Assembly (NCBI GenBank): GCA_010909165.1
Contig: MU008215.1
Location: 248,001 to 312,000, forward strand
DNA from: Anthoceros angustus
Lineage: Eukaryota > Streptophyta > Anthocerotopsida > Anthocerotales > Anthocerotaceae
Direction: 5' to 3'
DNA length: 64,000 nucleotides
The position numbers and the translations under genes were made by a program. A model generated the notes under the pieces. That model ran no database searches, was not told the origin of the DNA, and saw only the letters and a program-made list of their open reading frames with translations. Positions 21,323 through 31,274 of the stretch are shown one piece after another. Positions within the stretch are counted from its first letter, which is position 1. Every line of letters starts with the position of its first letter.

Positions 21323-21525
21323 CTCCCACTTAACTTTGGAAGGGTTAAACCAAGCAATGAATAGCATGAGAGTGACGAGACTATCAGAACGCTGAGTGCA
21401 AGCCGCCTAACAAAGCGTAAGCATGATGGCGGTGGAGATGGTCAAGAAGAGGTGATGAACACCAAAGGAGTGCTCATGCTAGTTGTTGACTATCGCCGTG
21501 ATGGTAGCACTCGACATTGTGCAAA
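21323..21525 (+). pseudogene. Fragment of the zeta antisense accessory gene
   Basis: Matches 7392-7608, including ATGAACACCAAAGGAGTGCT and the start of the membrane segment, but with small deletions that break the frame. It ends abruptly at TTGTGCAAA, where alpha RNase H sequence begins on the minus strand. Confidence 0.7.
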
Positions 21526-23977
21526 TTGCTCGTAGAGTCCCTTGGTAAGAATATCTAGGTTCGCGGTGTGAACCTTGACAAGTTGTACCCTCTTGTCGTC
21601 CAACACCTCTCGAATGAAGTGATACTTCACATCCACATGTTTAGTCTTCGCATGAAACCTTGGATTCTTTGCCAATTGGATAGCACTCACATGCAAACCG
21701 CGACTCAACCTTGATCCCCAAGTCTCCCACTAAGCAGGCAAGCCATATGGCTTCCTTGCAAGCCTCGATTCTTTGCAACATACTCGGCCTCTGTGGTAGA
21801 TAGCGTAATGCCTGCAAGCGAGATCGCCATGAGGCGCCCCTCCGATGCATGAAGACATAACTTTGATGTGGACCTCCTTTTGTCCATATCCCATAATGCA
21901 TCATGTACCCAACCACACATGCATCTTCACTACCAAAACATATGCACAAAGCTTTTGTACCATTCGGATACCTCATAACTCCTTTTCGCCTCCCAATGCT
22001 TCTTGGGTTTGACATAAACACGCTAACCACTCCTTGCAAAGGCAATGTCGGGACGTGTAGCAATCATTGCATACATCAAACTCCCTACGGTGATGAGTAT
22101 GGGACCTTCTCCATTTCAGCTTTTGTCCTCCTCGAGCTTGGGCAATCCGGCAGAAAGTTTCACATATGGAGGCAATGGGTACCCAATGGCTTCCCTTCTC
22201 CATGTTGAAGCGTTGAAGCACCTGTTAATGTATTAAATGCAGACAAATAAAGCGACGCTTATGTCTGCTCCGACGAATACGCATGCCAAGTATATGGCTC
22301 GCCTCCCAAGTCTGTCATTTCAAAGTGAGCATTCAACTTTGACTTCAACGAAATCTCATCGATCTTGTTCGACAATTAGCATATCATCCACATAGAGGAT
22401 CAAAATGAGCAAGCTTTGATCCTTAGCTTGCGTATAGAGGCAATGATCCTCATCCTTCGTTTGTAGCCTTGAGAAAGCATAAATGAGTGGAACTTGTGAT
22501 ACCACTCTCGGTGCTGTTTCAAACCATAAAGGCTCTTCCTCAACCCGCACACCGATGCTCTTTGCCCTTCTCAACAAAACCTTCTTTTGCGTAGACGTCC
22601 TCTTGAAGGTCACCATGCAAGAATGCCGTCTTGACATCCATCATACAGTTCCATATCATTCACACAGCAAAGCAAGAACACATCGCAAAGTTGTCATTTT
22701 GACTCTTGGTGAGAAAATCTCATCAAAGTCAATGCACGGTTGAAACCCTTAGCAACCAATCGTGCCTTGTACTTTGGTTTGCCATCAAGGTATGACCTTC
22801 ATCTTGTACACCCATTTGCAGTAGTGCCTTCTTATCCACGGAACCAACTCCCAAGTTTGGTTCTTATGCAGTAATTCATTTACATTGCATGGCCTTCTCC
22901 ACTTCTCTTTGTTACTCGTTGACATGGCCTCTTTGTAAGAAGAGGGTTCCCCACAATCTGACATGACATAATCCGATGGATCATACATCGGAGGTCGTGT
23001 AATCTGCGACCTACAGCAGGCACCTCTATAGGTGCTTGTTCGACTCTTGGTTCATCTACGGTGGAGGAATGTGCTCAGCACATTACCACGTATCAACGCC
23101 CATGATGATCATGTCCATCTTCTTGGAAGATCACCCTTCGCACCTCCACGGTTGGAGTAGGCTTCCATGCATCTTGTTCTCATTGAAGAACACGTCGTTA
23201 AATGCGAACAACCTTTCTAGCCTCTGGATCCACAAGCGGTATCCCATCTCACGAATCACCATAGCCAAGAAAAATACATTTCTTGGACTTAGGTGCCAAC
23301 TTGTCGAAACTCTTTTGGAACATGGCGGTATGCCTCACGCACTCGCGGATGCTTGTAGGATGGTTTCTTTCCACCATAGCTCCTCTGGAACCTCATCAAT
23401 GACCTTATTAGGAGATCATTAATAAGATGAATGCGATGAACATGATACGCCCAAAACCATTAGGCAATCCGAGTTTGACAACAAACTCGCATCCTCTCAC
23501 GAATGGTTACATTCATCCGCTCGCCACACCATTTTGTGGAGGAGTATCTGGTGATCAATTCTCTTTTGATTCCCTTGGAATCACGGAATGGGAAAGCTTT
23601 CGAAACATACTCTCCACCATTATACGTCCTTAGACACTTCGGTGGCGGTGATTCTCTACAAGGGTGACAAATTTACGAAACATCGAACTTCATCCTTTTC
23701 CTCAAAGGATAAACCCACACCTTGCGTGAGAAATCATCTATGAAAGTGACAAAATAGGAGGCACCGCCTAATGATGCAGAGGCATAGGTCCACATACATC
23801 GTGAACCAACTCAAGAGGTTTACTCCTACTTTATTTGTTCGATGTGATGATTTTGTCTGCTTCCCATATAAACAGCGCTCACACATCGAGAGATCAGAGA
23901 AGTTAAGAACAGGGATATAACCAGAACGAGATAAAACCTTCATTCCCTTCTGAGACATATGTCCTAACCTGTTGCTA
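21526..23977 (-). mobile_element. Copia family alpha, copy 2 (gag-pre-integrase to RNase H)
   Basis: Minus-strand copy of the element at 11.3-13.8 kb, in the same domain order. Gag-pre-integrase is at 23958-23734 (MSQKGMKVLSRSGY, MCERCLYGKQT), integrase pieces to ~23000, and RT pieces with LLILILYVDDMLIV at ~22400. The RNase H/pol end is at 22063-21490 (KHVDVKYHFIREV, ILTKG). Both ends are abrupt junctions to other Copia families, with no alpha LTR. Many small deletions break every frame. Confidence 0.8.
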
Positions 23978-24128
23978 AAGCGGAAGCTTATTGTAAATTG
24001 ACAAGAATGAATTAATTACAAAATTGTATGTCTTTTATACTTGTGACTTGTGTCCGTTCGCTTAACCTAAATAGCATTAAGTAACTACACATTAATCTGT
24101 GTTAGGGTAAACAATATAACCCTTAACA
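23978..24128 (-). repeat. Truncated LTR of Copia family eta
   Basis: On the minus strand it begins TGTTAAGGGTTATATTG immediately after the purine tract TAAGTGGGAG (24129-24138). After ~150 bp it is cut by alpha copy 2. Confidence 0.65.
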
Positions 24129-24305
24129 CTCCCACTTAGCCGTAGACACAGATTAAATAGGAGAACCCTAACATCATTGTCTAGGCTAGCACGGGTTACC
24201 CCTTAACCAAACGGAAAACAGCTTATTATTATTCCCACTGCTCGCGAGTTGCATGTGCTCTGACGATTGCCATTCTCAGCTTGTCCGAATTGAAGGCTGG
24301 GAGCG

Positions 24306-25033
24306 ATGGAGCTATTCCTGATCGCCCTTATAAGCGTGTTCGCCATGCTGATTACTTGCAGAGTTGAGGCGGTGATCACCGAAATGGCTCGAAGCAGGAA
24401 CCGTGCCCTGTCCAGCCAGAGGCGTCCTCTCGCGCAACACCCTGAAGCAGAGCCTCCTAGCTCAGATTCGCTGGAATCCGACACCACTGAGGAATTCTCT
24501 CTTCCAATTGCACAACGACGACCGACTGTGGCCAGCAGGAGCATGTTCCGACATCTTCATGCTGTGCTCAAAAAGTGCGAGGAGCTGGACCTGGCCCTAA
24601 AGGAAACAAGTGGCAGGCTGAATGAGCTACGGGACTTGGTTTCTCGCAGACCTAATCCAGATGACCCTGAACACCCCTTATCAGAGTCAGAGTGCAAGCT
24701 CATGGTGGAGGAGCTAATCCAGCTGGGTTACGTTGCAGAGGTTGACGGTGGACAACCTTACAGCCCCGCTCATGTGTACTGGTAAGTGAGGGGGAACTTC
24801 TTTCGTGCATACAGTCTACGATTTGTGACTGACATGTGAGATTCATCCACTAAACTGTCTGCTGCCTACATGCAAGCAATTCACGACTAGTTCTCGACAG
24901 GGAAGCTTCATCCACTGAACTACTTGCTGTTGTTACCACCTGTGACAGGAAAGACGATGACGGCAAGATATTTAGAAGGACAGGGTGGAAGCCTGGACCA
25001 CCCATTGACACCAGGCCCGTAGAGCCCTTCTAG
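24306..25033 (+). CDS. Antisense accessory gene of Copia eta (membrane plus coiled coil, one intron)
   Basis: Exon 1 is 24306-24781, the intron 24782-24948 (GTAAGT...GACAG, 167 bp), and exon 2 24949-25033, ending in TAG. Splicing keeps the frame and replaces the stop at 24783. The product would be 186 residues. Residues ~2-25 form a hydrophobic segment (LFLIALISVFAMLITC). A basic motif with MARSRNRALSSQRRP follows, then an acidic Ser-rich linker. Residues ~80-130 are a probable coiled coil, and exon 2 adds GKIFRRTGWKPGPPIDTRPV. It lies opposite to the Copia pol gene, whose stop is at 25075, and upstream of the eta LTR. The decayed homologue at 7467-8093 sits in the same place in family zeta. 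The family is not recognised. Small membrane anchoring is inferred from hydrophobicity only. Confidence 0.65.
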
Positions 25034-25074
25034 ATAGTCATGTCATTCAGTCCTCCTGTAAGCAAGTGTTGGCC

Positions 25075-26470
25075 TCATTTTGTAGTGGGAGTGGGCATGA
25101 CAAACTCCTTCAGTCCGAGAGCTGCAACATGCTTGTAGTGCTTCACTTTGGGAAGCCCTTTTGTCAAGATATCAGCAGTATTGCTGTCTGTATGTGTATA
25201 CTCAACCTTGACCACTCCTCTTTCTGCAGTATCACGTATGTAGTGATGATATAATTCAATATGTTTGGTACGTGCATGAAATCTCGGGTTCGAGACCAAG
25301 GCAATGGCACTCATGTTGTCACAGAAGAGCTGGGTTGGATCTGTCTGAGATAAGTGCACATCTGCCAGGAATTGTCGTTCCCATTCGGCTTCTTTACAAG
25401 CATCTGTTAACGCTTTATACTCCGCTTCAGTGCTTGAAAGTGCTAACGAGGCTTGCTTCTTGCATGACCAGTTGACAGATCCAGATGCTAACTGAAACAC
25501 ATAAGCCGAAAGGCTGCGTCTTGTATCTGCATCCAAAGCCCAGTCTGCATCAGCCCAGGAGGTAAGTACCATCTGCTTTAGCCCACTGGCTGTGTAGTGT
25601 AAACCAAGATGAATGGTGCCTTTAAGATAACGATAAATCCGCTTCACAGCAACCCAATGTGCTCGACCAGGGCTCTTGAGGAATTGGCTAACGATACTGA
25701 CAGCATAAGAAATGTCTGGGTGAGTCCAGTTGGCAATAAGGCCGCAACCTCGGCCGGGGTACGAATATAATCTCTGGCTGCTTTGGAACATGTCTCATCA
25801 ACTTTTCTCCCACTGCTGAGGGAGTGGAGACAGGACGAGCAGAATCAAGGCCGAACCTTTTAAGAATCTCCTTAAGGTACTTGGTTTGATGTAACACAAT
25901 GGTACCAGCAGCCCTGTCATGGAGACTTTGAATGCCGAGACAAAACTGCAGCTCTCCTTGATCGGTCATTTCGAACTCTGCTCGAAGCATGTCCTTGGCT
26001 TTATTTAACATAGCTGTGCTGTTGCTTAACAGAATGGCGTCATCAACATAGAGGGCTAGGATCACGAAGAAGTCACCTTCAGCAAAGTAGAAGACATTGG
26101 AGTCTGCCCCAGACTGCACAAAGCCCATCTTTTTTTGGTACTTCATAATACGCCTATACCAAGCCCTTGGGCTTTGCTTTAAACCATACAGAGTTTTCAA
26201 AAGCTTACATACGCGTTTTGGCCACTTAGGATCGACAAAGCCCTCTGGCTGCTCCATGTATATAACTTCCTCAAGCTCGCCATGGAGAAACGCAGTGCAT
26301 ACATCCATTTGGTGAACCTCGAGGTCATACTCAGCAGCCATAGCAAGCAGGATGCGGATGGATGGAGGTTTCACAACAGGAGAGAAAGCCTCCCCATAAT
26401 CCACACCAGGTATTTGGCTAAAACCTCGTGCAACTAACCGAGATTTATAGCGAGCAATTGTACCATCAGA
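25075..26470 (-). pseudogene. Copia eta reverse transcriptase and RNase H
   Basis: Two long minus-strand frames overlap. 26404-25688 covers RT: MDVCTAFLHGELEEVIYMEQ, LKTLYGLKQSPRAWY, LALYVDDAILLS with the catalytic Asp pair, then TDQGELQFCLGIQ. 25791-25075 covers the end of RT and RNase H: IYRYLKGTIHLGL, ADADWALDADTRRS, then KQASLALSSTEAEYKAL. The pol end is YVHARTKH-like (FHARTKHIELYHHYIRD) and ILTKGLPKVKHYKH. Only one frameshift, near 25770, separates them, so this is one of the least decayed pol fragments here. Upstream of ~26480 it is joined to alpha gag rather than to its own integrase. Confidence 0.85.
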
Positions 26471-26479
26471 CTTCGATTT

Positions 26480-26693
26480 TGTCTTTCACATTGAAGTACC
26501 TTGTTTTGACAATGTTAGCATGATAGTAGATCTAGCAAGCTCATCCAGTCCGCCACTCATCTTGTCATACTACGGTTTGGGCTTTGGGCTTGATGCGCTT
26601 TTACGCACTAGAACATTATACACTTGTTCTTTCGAGAAGTTAGTACCATCTAACCGATATTGAACATGGCGTTTTCGATGATGAAGACATCAT
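26480..26693 (-). pseudogene. Copia alpha gag, N-terminal part
   Basis: From ATG 26693 on the minus strand the reading starts MSSSSKTP and, across frameshifts, includes an LDGTNF-like block and KEQVYNVLVRK. These are common landmarks at the start of plant Copia gag. After ~26560 it continues LDELARSTIMLT and then joins the eta RT near 26480. Confidence 0.6.
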
Positions 26694-26809
26694 GACTCAA
26701 AAATCGTCTGAGATAAAACACTCGACTCGCCGGAAAAGTCAAAAGAAAACGATCCGTCGCGTATTTTGCGTTGACTATTCCACGATTCGCGCGAATATTT
26801 GAATTTTCG

Positions 26810-27375
26810 CTCACCGCACTCACCCGTTCGGCGCACTCTGTCTTTGCCGCCCGCCCGGCTGCCCACGCGCGCGCGCGGCGCCCCACCGCGCCCGCCGCAG
26901 CCACGCCCGCCGCCCGCCCGGCCCGCCGCGCCTGCGGCCAGTCGCACCCGCCCGCAGCGCCCGCGCCTGCGGCTGCGTAGCGGCCCGCGCGCCACTGCGC
27001 AGCGCGCCGCGCCCGCCGCGCTGCGCGCCCCGGCGGCGCCGCGCGCGCCGCGCAGGCGCCGCGCCTGCGCGCGCGCGGCGGCGCGCGCGCCACCGCTGGC
27101 GGCAGCGCGCCCGCGCCCAGCGGCCGGCGCGCTCGCGGCCAGCGCCCCTTGCGGCGCCCGCCCGCGCGCGCTCCGCGTCGCGCCGCGGCCGCCGCGGCGC
27201 GCGCTGCCGCGCGTCCGCGCGCCGCGGCGCCCGCCCCACGCGGCGCCGCAGCCTCCGTGCCCGCGGCCCGCCGCGCCACGGCCTCCCGCGGCGCCGCGGC
27301 TCGGGGTGCCTTCGGCCTCATCCGCTCGCGGCTGGCGTTGCGCCCGCGATCGGCGCAATTCCGTGCTGCCGACTG
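26810..27375. other. Extremely GC-rich leader of Copia alpha
   Basis: Almost entirely G and C, built of GCGCC, CGCCGCG and GCCCGC words, while flanking DNA is ~40-45% GC. It lies between a primer-binding-site-like sequence and the gag start on the minus strand, so it is placed as the 5' leader of an alpha element. All six frames are largely open (Ala/Arg/Pro-rich), which is a composition effect. A compositionally similar block lies beside another inverted alpha LTR at ~30830-31090. Confidence 0.65.
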
Positions 27376-27411
27376 CGGCTAGAAAATTCTAGCATCACAA
27401 CACAACCAAAC

Positions 27412-27428
27412 CTAGCTACGATACCGGT
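27412..27428 (-). promoter_or_regulatory. Degenerate primer-binding site of Copia alpha
   Basis: On the minus strand, directly after the LTR end CCTTCA, reads ACCGGTATCGTAGCTAGG. It resembles TGGTATCAGAGC with several changes. Its position makes it the likely reverse-transcription primer site. Confidence 0.5.
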
Positions 27429-27661
27429 TGAAGGATGGTGTGGCACATGATGGTGGAAAGAGGAGAGGAGGAGGCAAGTAGCTCTCACATTGAGATGAGG
27501 CTTGGAGGTATTATACCCTCAATAGGAACTCCCTAGGAAGCTCCACAAAGCCCCTAGGAAGGGCACAAGAAGCTTCCTAGTGATTAGCTAAACTAATGAT
27601 ATGGCACCTAACTTAGACTAAGTGTATTAGTCTAAGTACATTGGGCTTTAATACCCTTACA
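27429..27661 (-). repeat. LTR of Copia family alpha, inverted (5' LTR)
   Basis: 233 bp, the reverse complement of the LTRs at 13861 and 30372, running TGTAAGGG...CCTTCA on the minus strand. It directly abuts the beta protease region at 27662 on its other side. Confidence 0.85.
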
Positions 27662-29590
27662 TCCAGATTCAATATGTGGTTTTGGACTCGGGAGCAACCG
27701 ATCCATATTTGTTATGGCGAGGCTTTTCTACTTTCATTCCCTCACCTGATTTACATCACTTGTACTCTGGGTGATGGTGCAATCAAGGGATCGATCATCA
27801 TAGAGCTTCCAGATTCCTCTACTCTCACCCTCTCAGGTGTGCTTTTTGTGCCCTCTATGACTAAAAACTTAATGTCCGTCCTCAAGCTCACAGGAAGAAC
27901 ATTCTTGTCGAGTATGTTTTGATCATCTGGAGCTACATTACTCCTTTCGTAGTCCGTCGGATGATATTTTCTCTTGTACCCGTTCCATCTCTACTTGTTG
28001 AGCGTTCGGTCGATCATAGCACCTCAATCGCTTATGTTTTCATGATTCTTCAGCCCTCTCTCCTACACAACTAGCTGGCACTGTAGATTGGGGCATGTCA
28101 ATTTTCAACGGCTTTCTAGTCTAGTTAATTCCACAGTGTACAGAGATTCCTTAGTTTTTTCTGTTGATTCTCATCCGATCTGTGACGCTTGTCAAACTAG
28201 TAAGGCAATCTCTCAACCTTACAAAGATAAGTTCTTGTCTAGAGCTCCTAGTCTTCTTCACACAATACACAGTGATATCTGCGGCCCGATGTCCACCCTG
28301 TCTTTTGGTGGTGGTCTCTACTTTATCACCTTTCTGGACGAATGGAGCCGATACTGTACTGGGTACTGTCTACATTTTGCATCACAAGAGTGAAGCCTTG
28401 GACACTTTTAAGCAGTACCTTATAATGGCTCAGCGTCAGACTGGAGCTCAGGTTAAACTCCTATGAACGGACAATGGAGGCGAATATGTCAGTCATGCTT
28501 TTGCGGACTTTTGTGCTTCAGAGGGAGTTCTACATCGTACTGATTCCCTATACTCCGCCGAATGCTTTTTGGCGGAAGAACGATTCGGAGGCTACACTGG
28601 GTTATCTTTTTCGGGTTCTTGGTGAGGCCTTATGGCACTAATTATGTTCAAAATTGCCTTCCTTCTAAAGTTAGGACTTCTCACACCTTATGAGCAATGG
28701 ACCGGTAAGAAGCCTGACACACCGTATTGCGGATTTTGGAGCCCCCTGCTTCTTATGTTCCTTGTAGGTTGCGTCACAAGTTGGATCCTAAGGCGGTTCG
28801 TCGTGTTTTCATCAGCTATTATTACGAAGTTAAGGGCTATAAACTATTTGACCCCGGTACCCGACAGGTTACTCTTTCCCGTAGTGTTGTCTTTCATGAG
28901 AATGCCCTTCTTTGTCATCATGCTTCTGTTTTATCTCCTGGTGTCTCTCCTTTTTTTCCGACCATCCATGGCATTGATGATTCCCATGACTATTCCGAAG
29001 ACCCTCCTGATGTTTTCGTGTTTTCCTTTGACGAGTCTCCTTCTTCGGCTTCAGGGGGGGGATCTCACACCTGTCATTTCAACCCAGGAACCTACAACAC
29101 CTGTTCTTAAGCCTGAGCTTACTCCTAGTGCACCCTTGGAAGCCGTAGACGTTGTTCCTCCTATAGTCCCTATTTCTTTTGTTCCTCATGATACCCATGT
29201 TTCTCTTGTTCTTCGTCGTTCCTCCCGCACTCATCGCCCTCGTACTGAATGGCTCGACCCTCCTTTTGTTGCTGGAGTTGTTTCTTCCCATCCTGTGTCT
29301 TTTGATACCTCTGAACCTGTTACATATCAAGAGGGTATCACCGGCCCTGAAGCAGAATATTGGAAACAGGCTATTACTTCGGAATATGATTCCCTCATTG
29401 CCAACCAGACTTGGAAGTTAGTCGATTTACCCAAAGGTCGCAAGCCAGTTGCTTGCAAGTGGGTATTTAAGAAGAAGCTAAATACTGATGGGAGTGTAGG
29501 TCGATATAAGGCTAGGCTTGTTGCTAAAGGATATAGTCAGGTTGCTGGCCTAGATTATAATGAGACCTTTATTTGTCTCAGACGGAATAC
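27662..29590 (+). pseudogene. Copia beta: protease, integrase and start of RT
   Basis: Begins inside the protease (VVLDSGAT in the reading GTGGTTTTGGACTCGGGAGC) and continues with LPDSSTLTLSGVLFVPSMTK. Gag-pre-integrase and integrase follow at 28088-28393 (MGHVNFQRLSSLV, CDACQTSKAISQP, HSDICGPMSTLSFG). Several frames give the rest of integrase. From ~29315 RT starts: TYQEGITGPEAEYWKQAI, KWVFKKKLNTDGSVGRYKAR, SQVAGLDYNETF. It is cut at ~29580 within RT, where alpha sequence takes over. No gag or left LTR of its own is present. Confidence 0.8.
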
Positions 29591-30371
29591 ATTAGTGCTT
29601 CAAGCGTTTCCAACATGGAGAAGGGGAAACCATTGGGTACTCCATTGCCTCCATATGTGAAACTTTCAAGCGGATTGCCCAAGCTACGAGGAGGACAAAG
29701 GGAAATGGAGAAGGTCCCATACTCATCGGTGTAGGGAGTTTGATGTATGCAATGATTGCTACGTCGACATTGCCTTTGCGATGGGAGTGGTTAGCGAGTT
29801 TATGTCAAACCGGCAAGAAGCATTGGGAGGATAAAAGGAGTTATGAGGTATCCGAATGGTACAAAAGCTTGTGCATATGTTTTGGCATGTGTGGTTGGGT
29901 ACGAGATCTATTATACGAGGATATGGACAAAAGGAGGTCCATCGAGGTTATGTCTTCATGTGCCTTTGGAGGCGATCTCATGGCGATCTAGTTTGCGATC
30001 GTGCATTACGCTATCTACCACAGGGCCGAGTATGTTGCGACAAGCGAGGCTTGCAAGGAAGCCATATGGCTTGCTCGTTTAGTGGGAGACTTGGGGATCA
30101 AGGTTGTTGCCAGTGTTGCATTGTGATAGCAGTGCTATCAATTGGCAAAGAATCCGATGTTTCATGCGAAGACTAAACATGTGGATGTGAAGTATCACTT
30201 CATTCGAGAGGTGTTGGATGACAAGAGGTACAACTTGTCAAGGTTCACACCGGCCAGAACCTGCGATATTCTTACCAAGGGACTCTCTACGGAGCAATTT
30301 GCACAAGCTCGGACAACGATGGGCATGAGGTAGTCCATTCTTCTGAGTAAATTGGCCTTTAAGTGGGAGGT
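29591..30371 (+). pseudogene. Copia family alpha, copy 3: RNase H end and polypurine tract
   Basis: Aligns with 13070-13860 of copy 1, with small deletions. ATGGTACAAAAGCTTGTGCA, MDKRRS, ACKEAIWLARLVGDLGI-like and NPMFHAKTKHVDVKYHFIRE are all visible across three frames (29740-29991, 29843-30082, 30142-30333). The purine tract AAGTGGGAGG is at 30361-30370, followed by the LTR. Confidence 0.8.
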
Positions 30372-30627
30372 TGTAAGGGTATTAAAGCCCAATGTACTTA
30401 GTAATAATACACTTAGTCTAAGTTAGGTGTCGATTAAGTATCATTAGTTTAGTGAAGCTAATCACTAGGAAGCTTCTTGTGCTCCTTCCTAGTGGCTTCT
30501 TGTGGAGCTTCTAGGAGCCACATTGGAGGTATAAATACCCTCGAGCCTCATCTCAATGTGAGAGAGATCCATTGCCTCCTCCTCTCTCTCCTCTTTCCAC
30601 CATCATGTGCCGCCACACGATCCTTCA
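30372..30627 (+). repeat. LTR of Copia family alpha (3' LTR of the beta/alpha chimera)
   Basis: 256 bp, TGTAAGGG...GATCCTTCA, with TATAAATA at 30530-30537. It closely matches 13861-14115. Confidence 0.85.
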
Positions 30628-31115
30628 GTGAGGATTGGAGGAGGAAGGAGGAAGCTTAGGAGCTGATCCTTTCCTCTTCTTAAGCCGCCTCTTCTTCCTC
30701 CTTCTCCCCAACTCGGTATTCCCATTCCTCGCTAATCGAATGGCTCTAGCCGGCCTTAGTCTCGCTGCAGTGTACTTCCATTTTTCGGACAATCCGCTCC
30801 ACAAACCAATCCCTTTTGCTCTTGTGAGTACCCAGGTGGGTGGACCGCGCCCGCGGCCGGCGCCAGACACAGCCCCGCGTTCAGCGGTGCCGCGTGCCGT
30901 CTTGCCCGCCGCGCCCGCGCCGCGCCAGCGGCCCGCGCCCGTGTCGCCGCGGCCTCCGCTTGACGGCCCGCACGCCTGCCCGCACGGCCTTCTGCGCGCC
31001 GCCACGGCCTGGCCCCGCGGCGGGCTGGCGTCGCCAGCTCGAGGCCTTGCCTCGCTCACTGCCCTCGTGGCTCGCGACTGCTGGGCGTTCGCAACTCTGC
31101 GATATGGATCACCGC
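30628..31115. other. Mixed segment with second GC-rich block
   Basis: 30628-30830 is ordinary sequence without a recognised gene. ~30830-31090 is GC- and CpG-rich (GCCGCGCCCGCGCCGCGCC). It sits between two alpha LTR copies in opposite orientation and probably derives from another alpha leader attached to the inverted LTR fragment at 31116-31274. ORFs here are compositional. Confidence 0.45.
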
Positions 31116-31274
31116 AATTATACCCTCCACGGGGCTCCCTAGGAAGCTCCACAAGAAGCCCTGGAAGGAGCACAAGAAGCCTAGTGATTAGCTTCAGCTA
31201 AACTAATGATACTTAATCGACACCTAACTTAGACTAAGTGTATTAGTCTAAGTACATTGGCTTTAATACCCTTG
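31116..31274 (-). repeat. Inverted alpha LTR fragment (U5 side missing)
   Basis: The reverse complement of the first ~160 bp of the alpha LTR, ending at TTAATACCCTTG. The part beyond the TATA-like region is lost. Confidence 0.75.

Noticed and set aside
26650-27392. Long overlapping Ala/Arg/Pro-rich ORFs on both strands
   Set aside because: All frames are open because the DNA is almost only G and C; no domain or codon pattern supports a protein.
30635-31201. 188-codon plus-strand ORF
   Set aside because: It runs through a GC-rich block and into an inverted LTR fragment; no domain.
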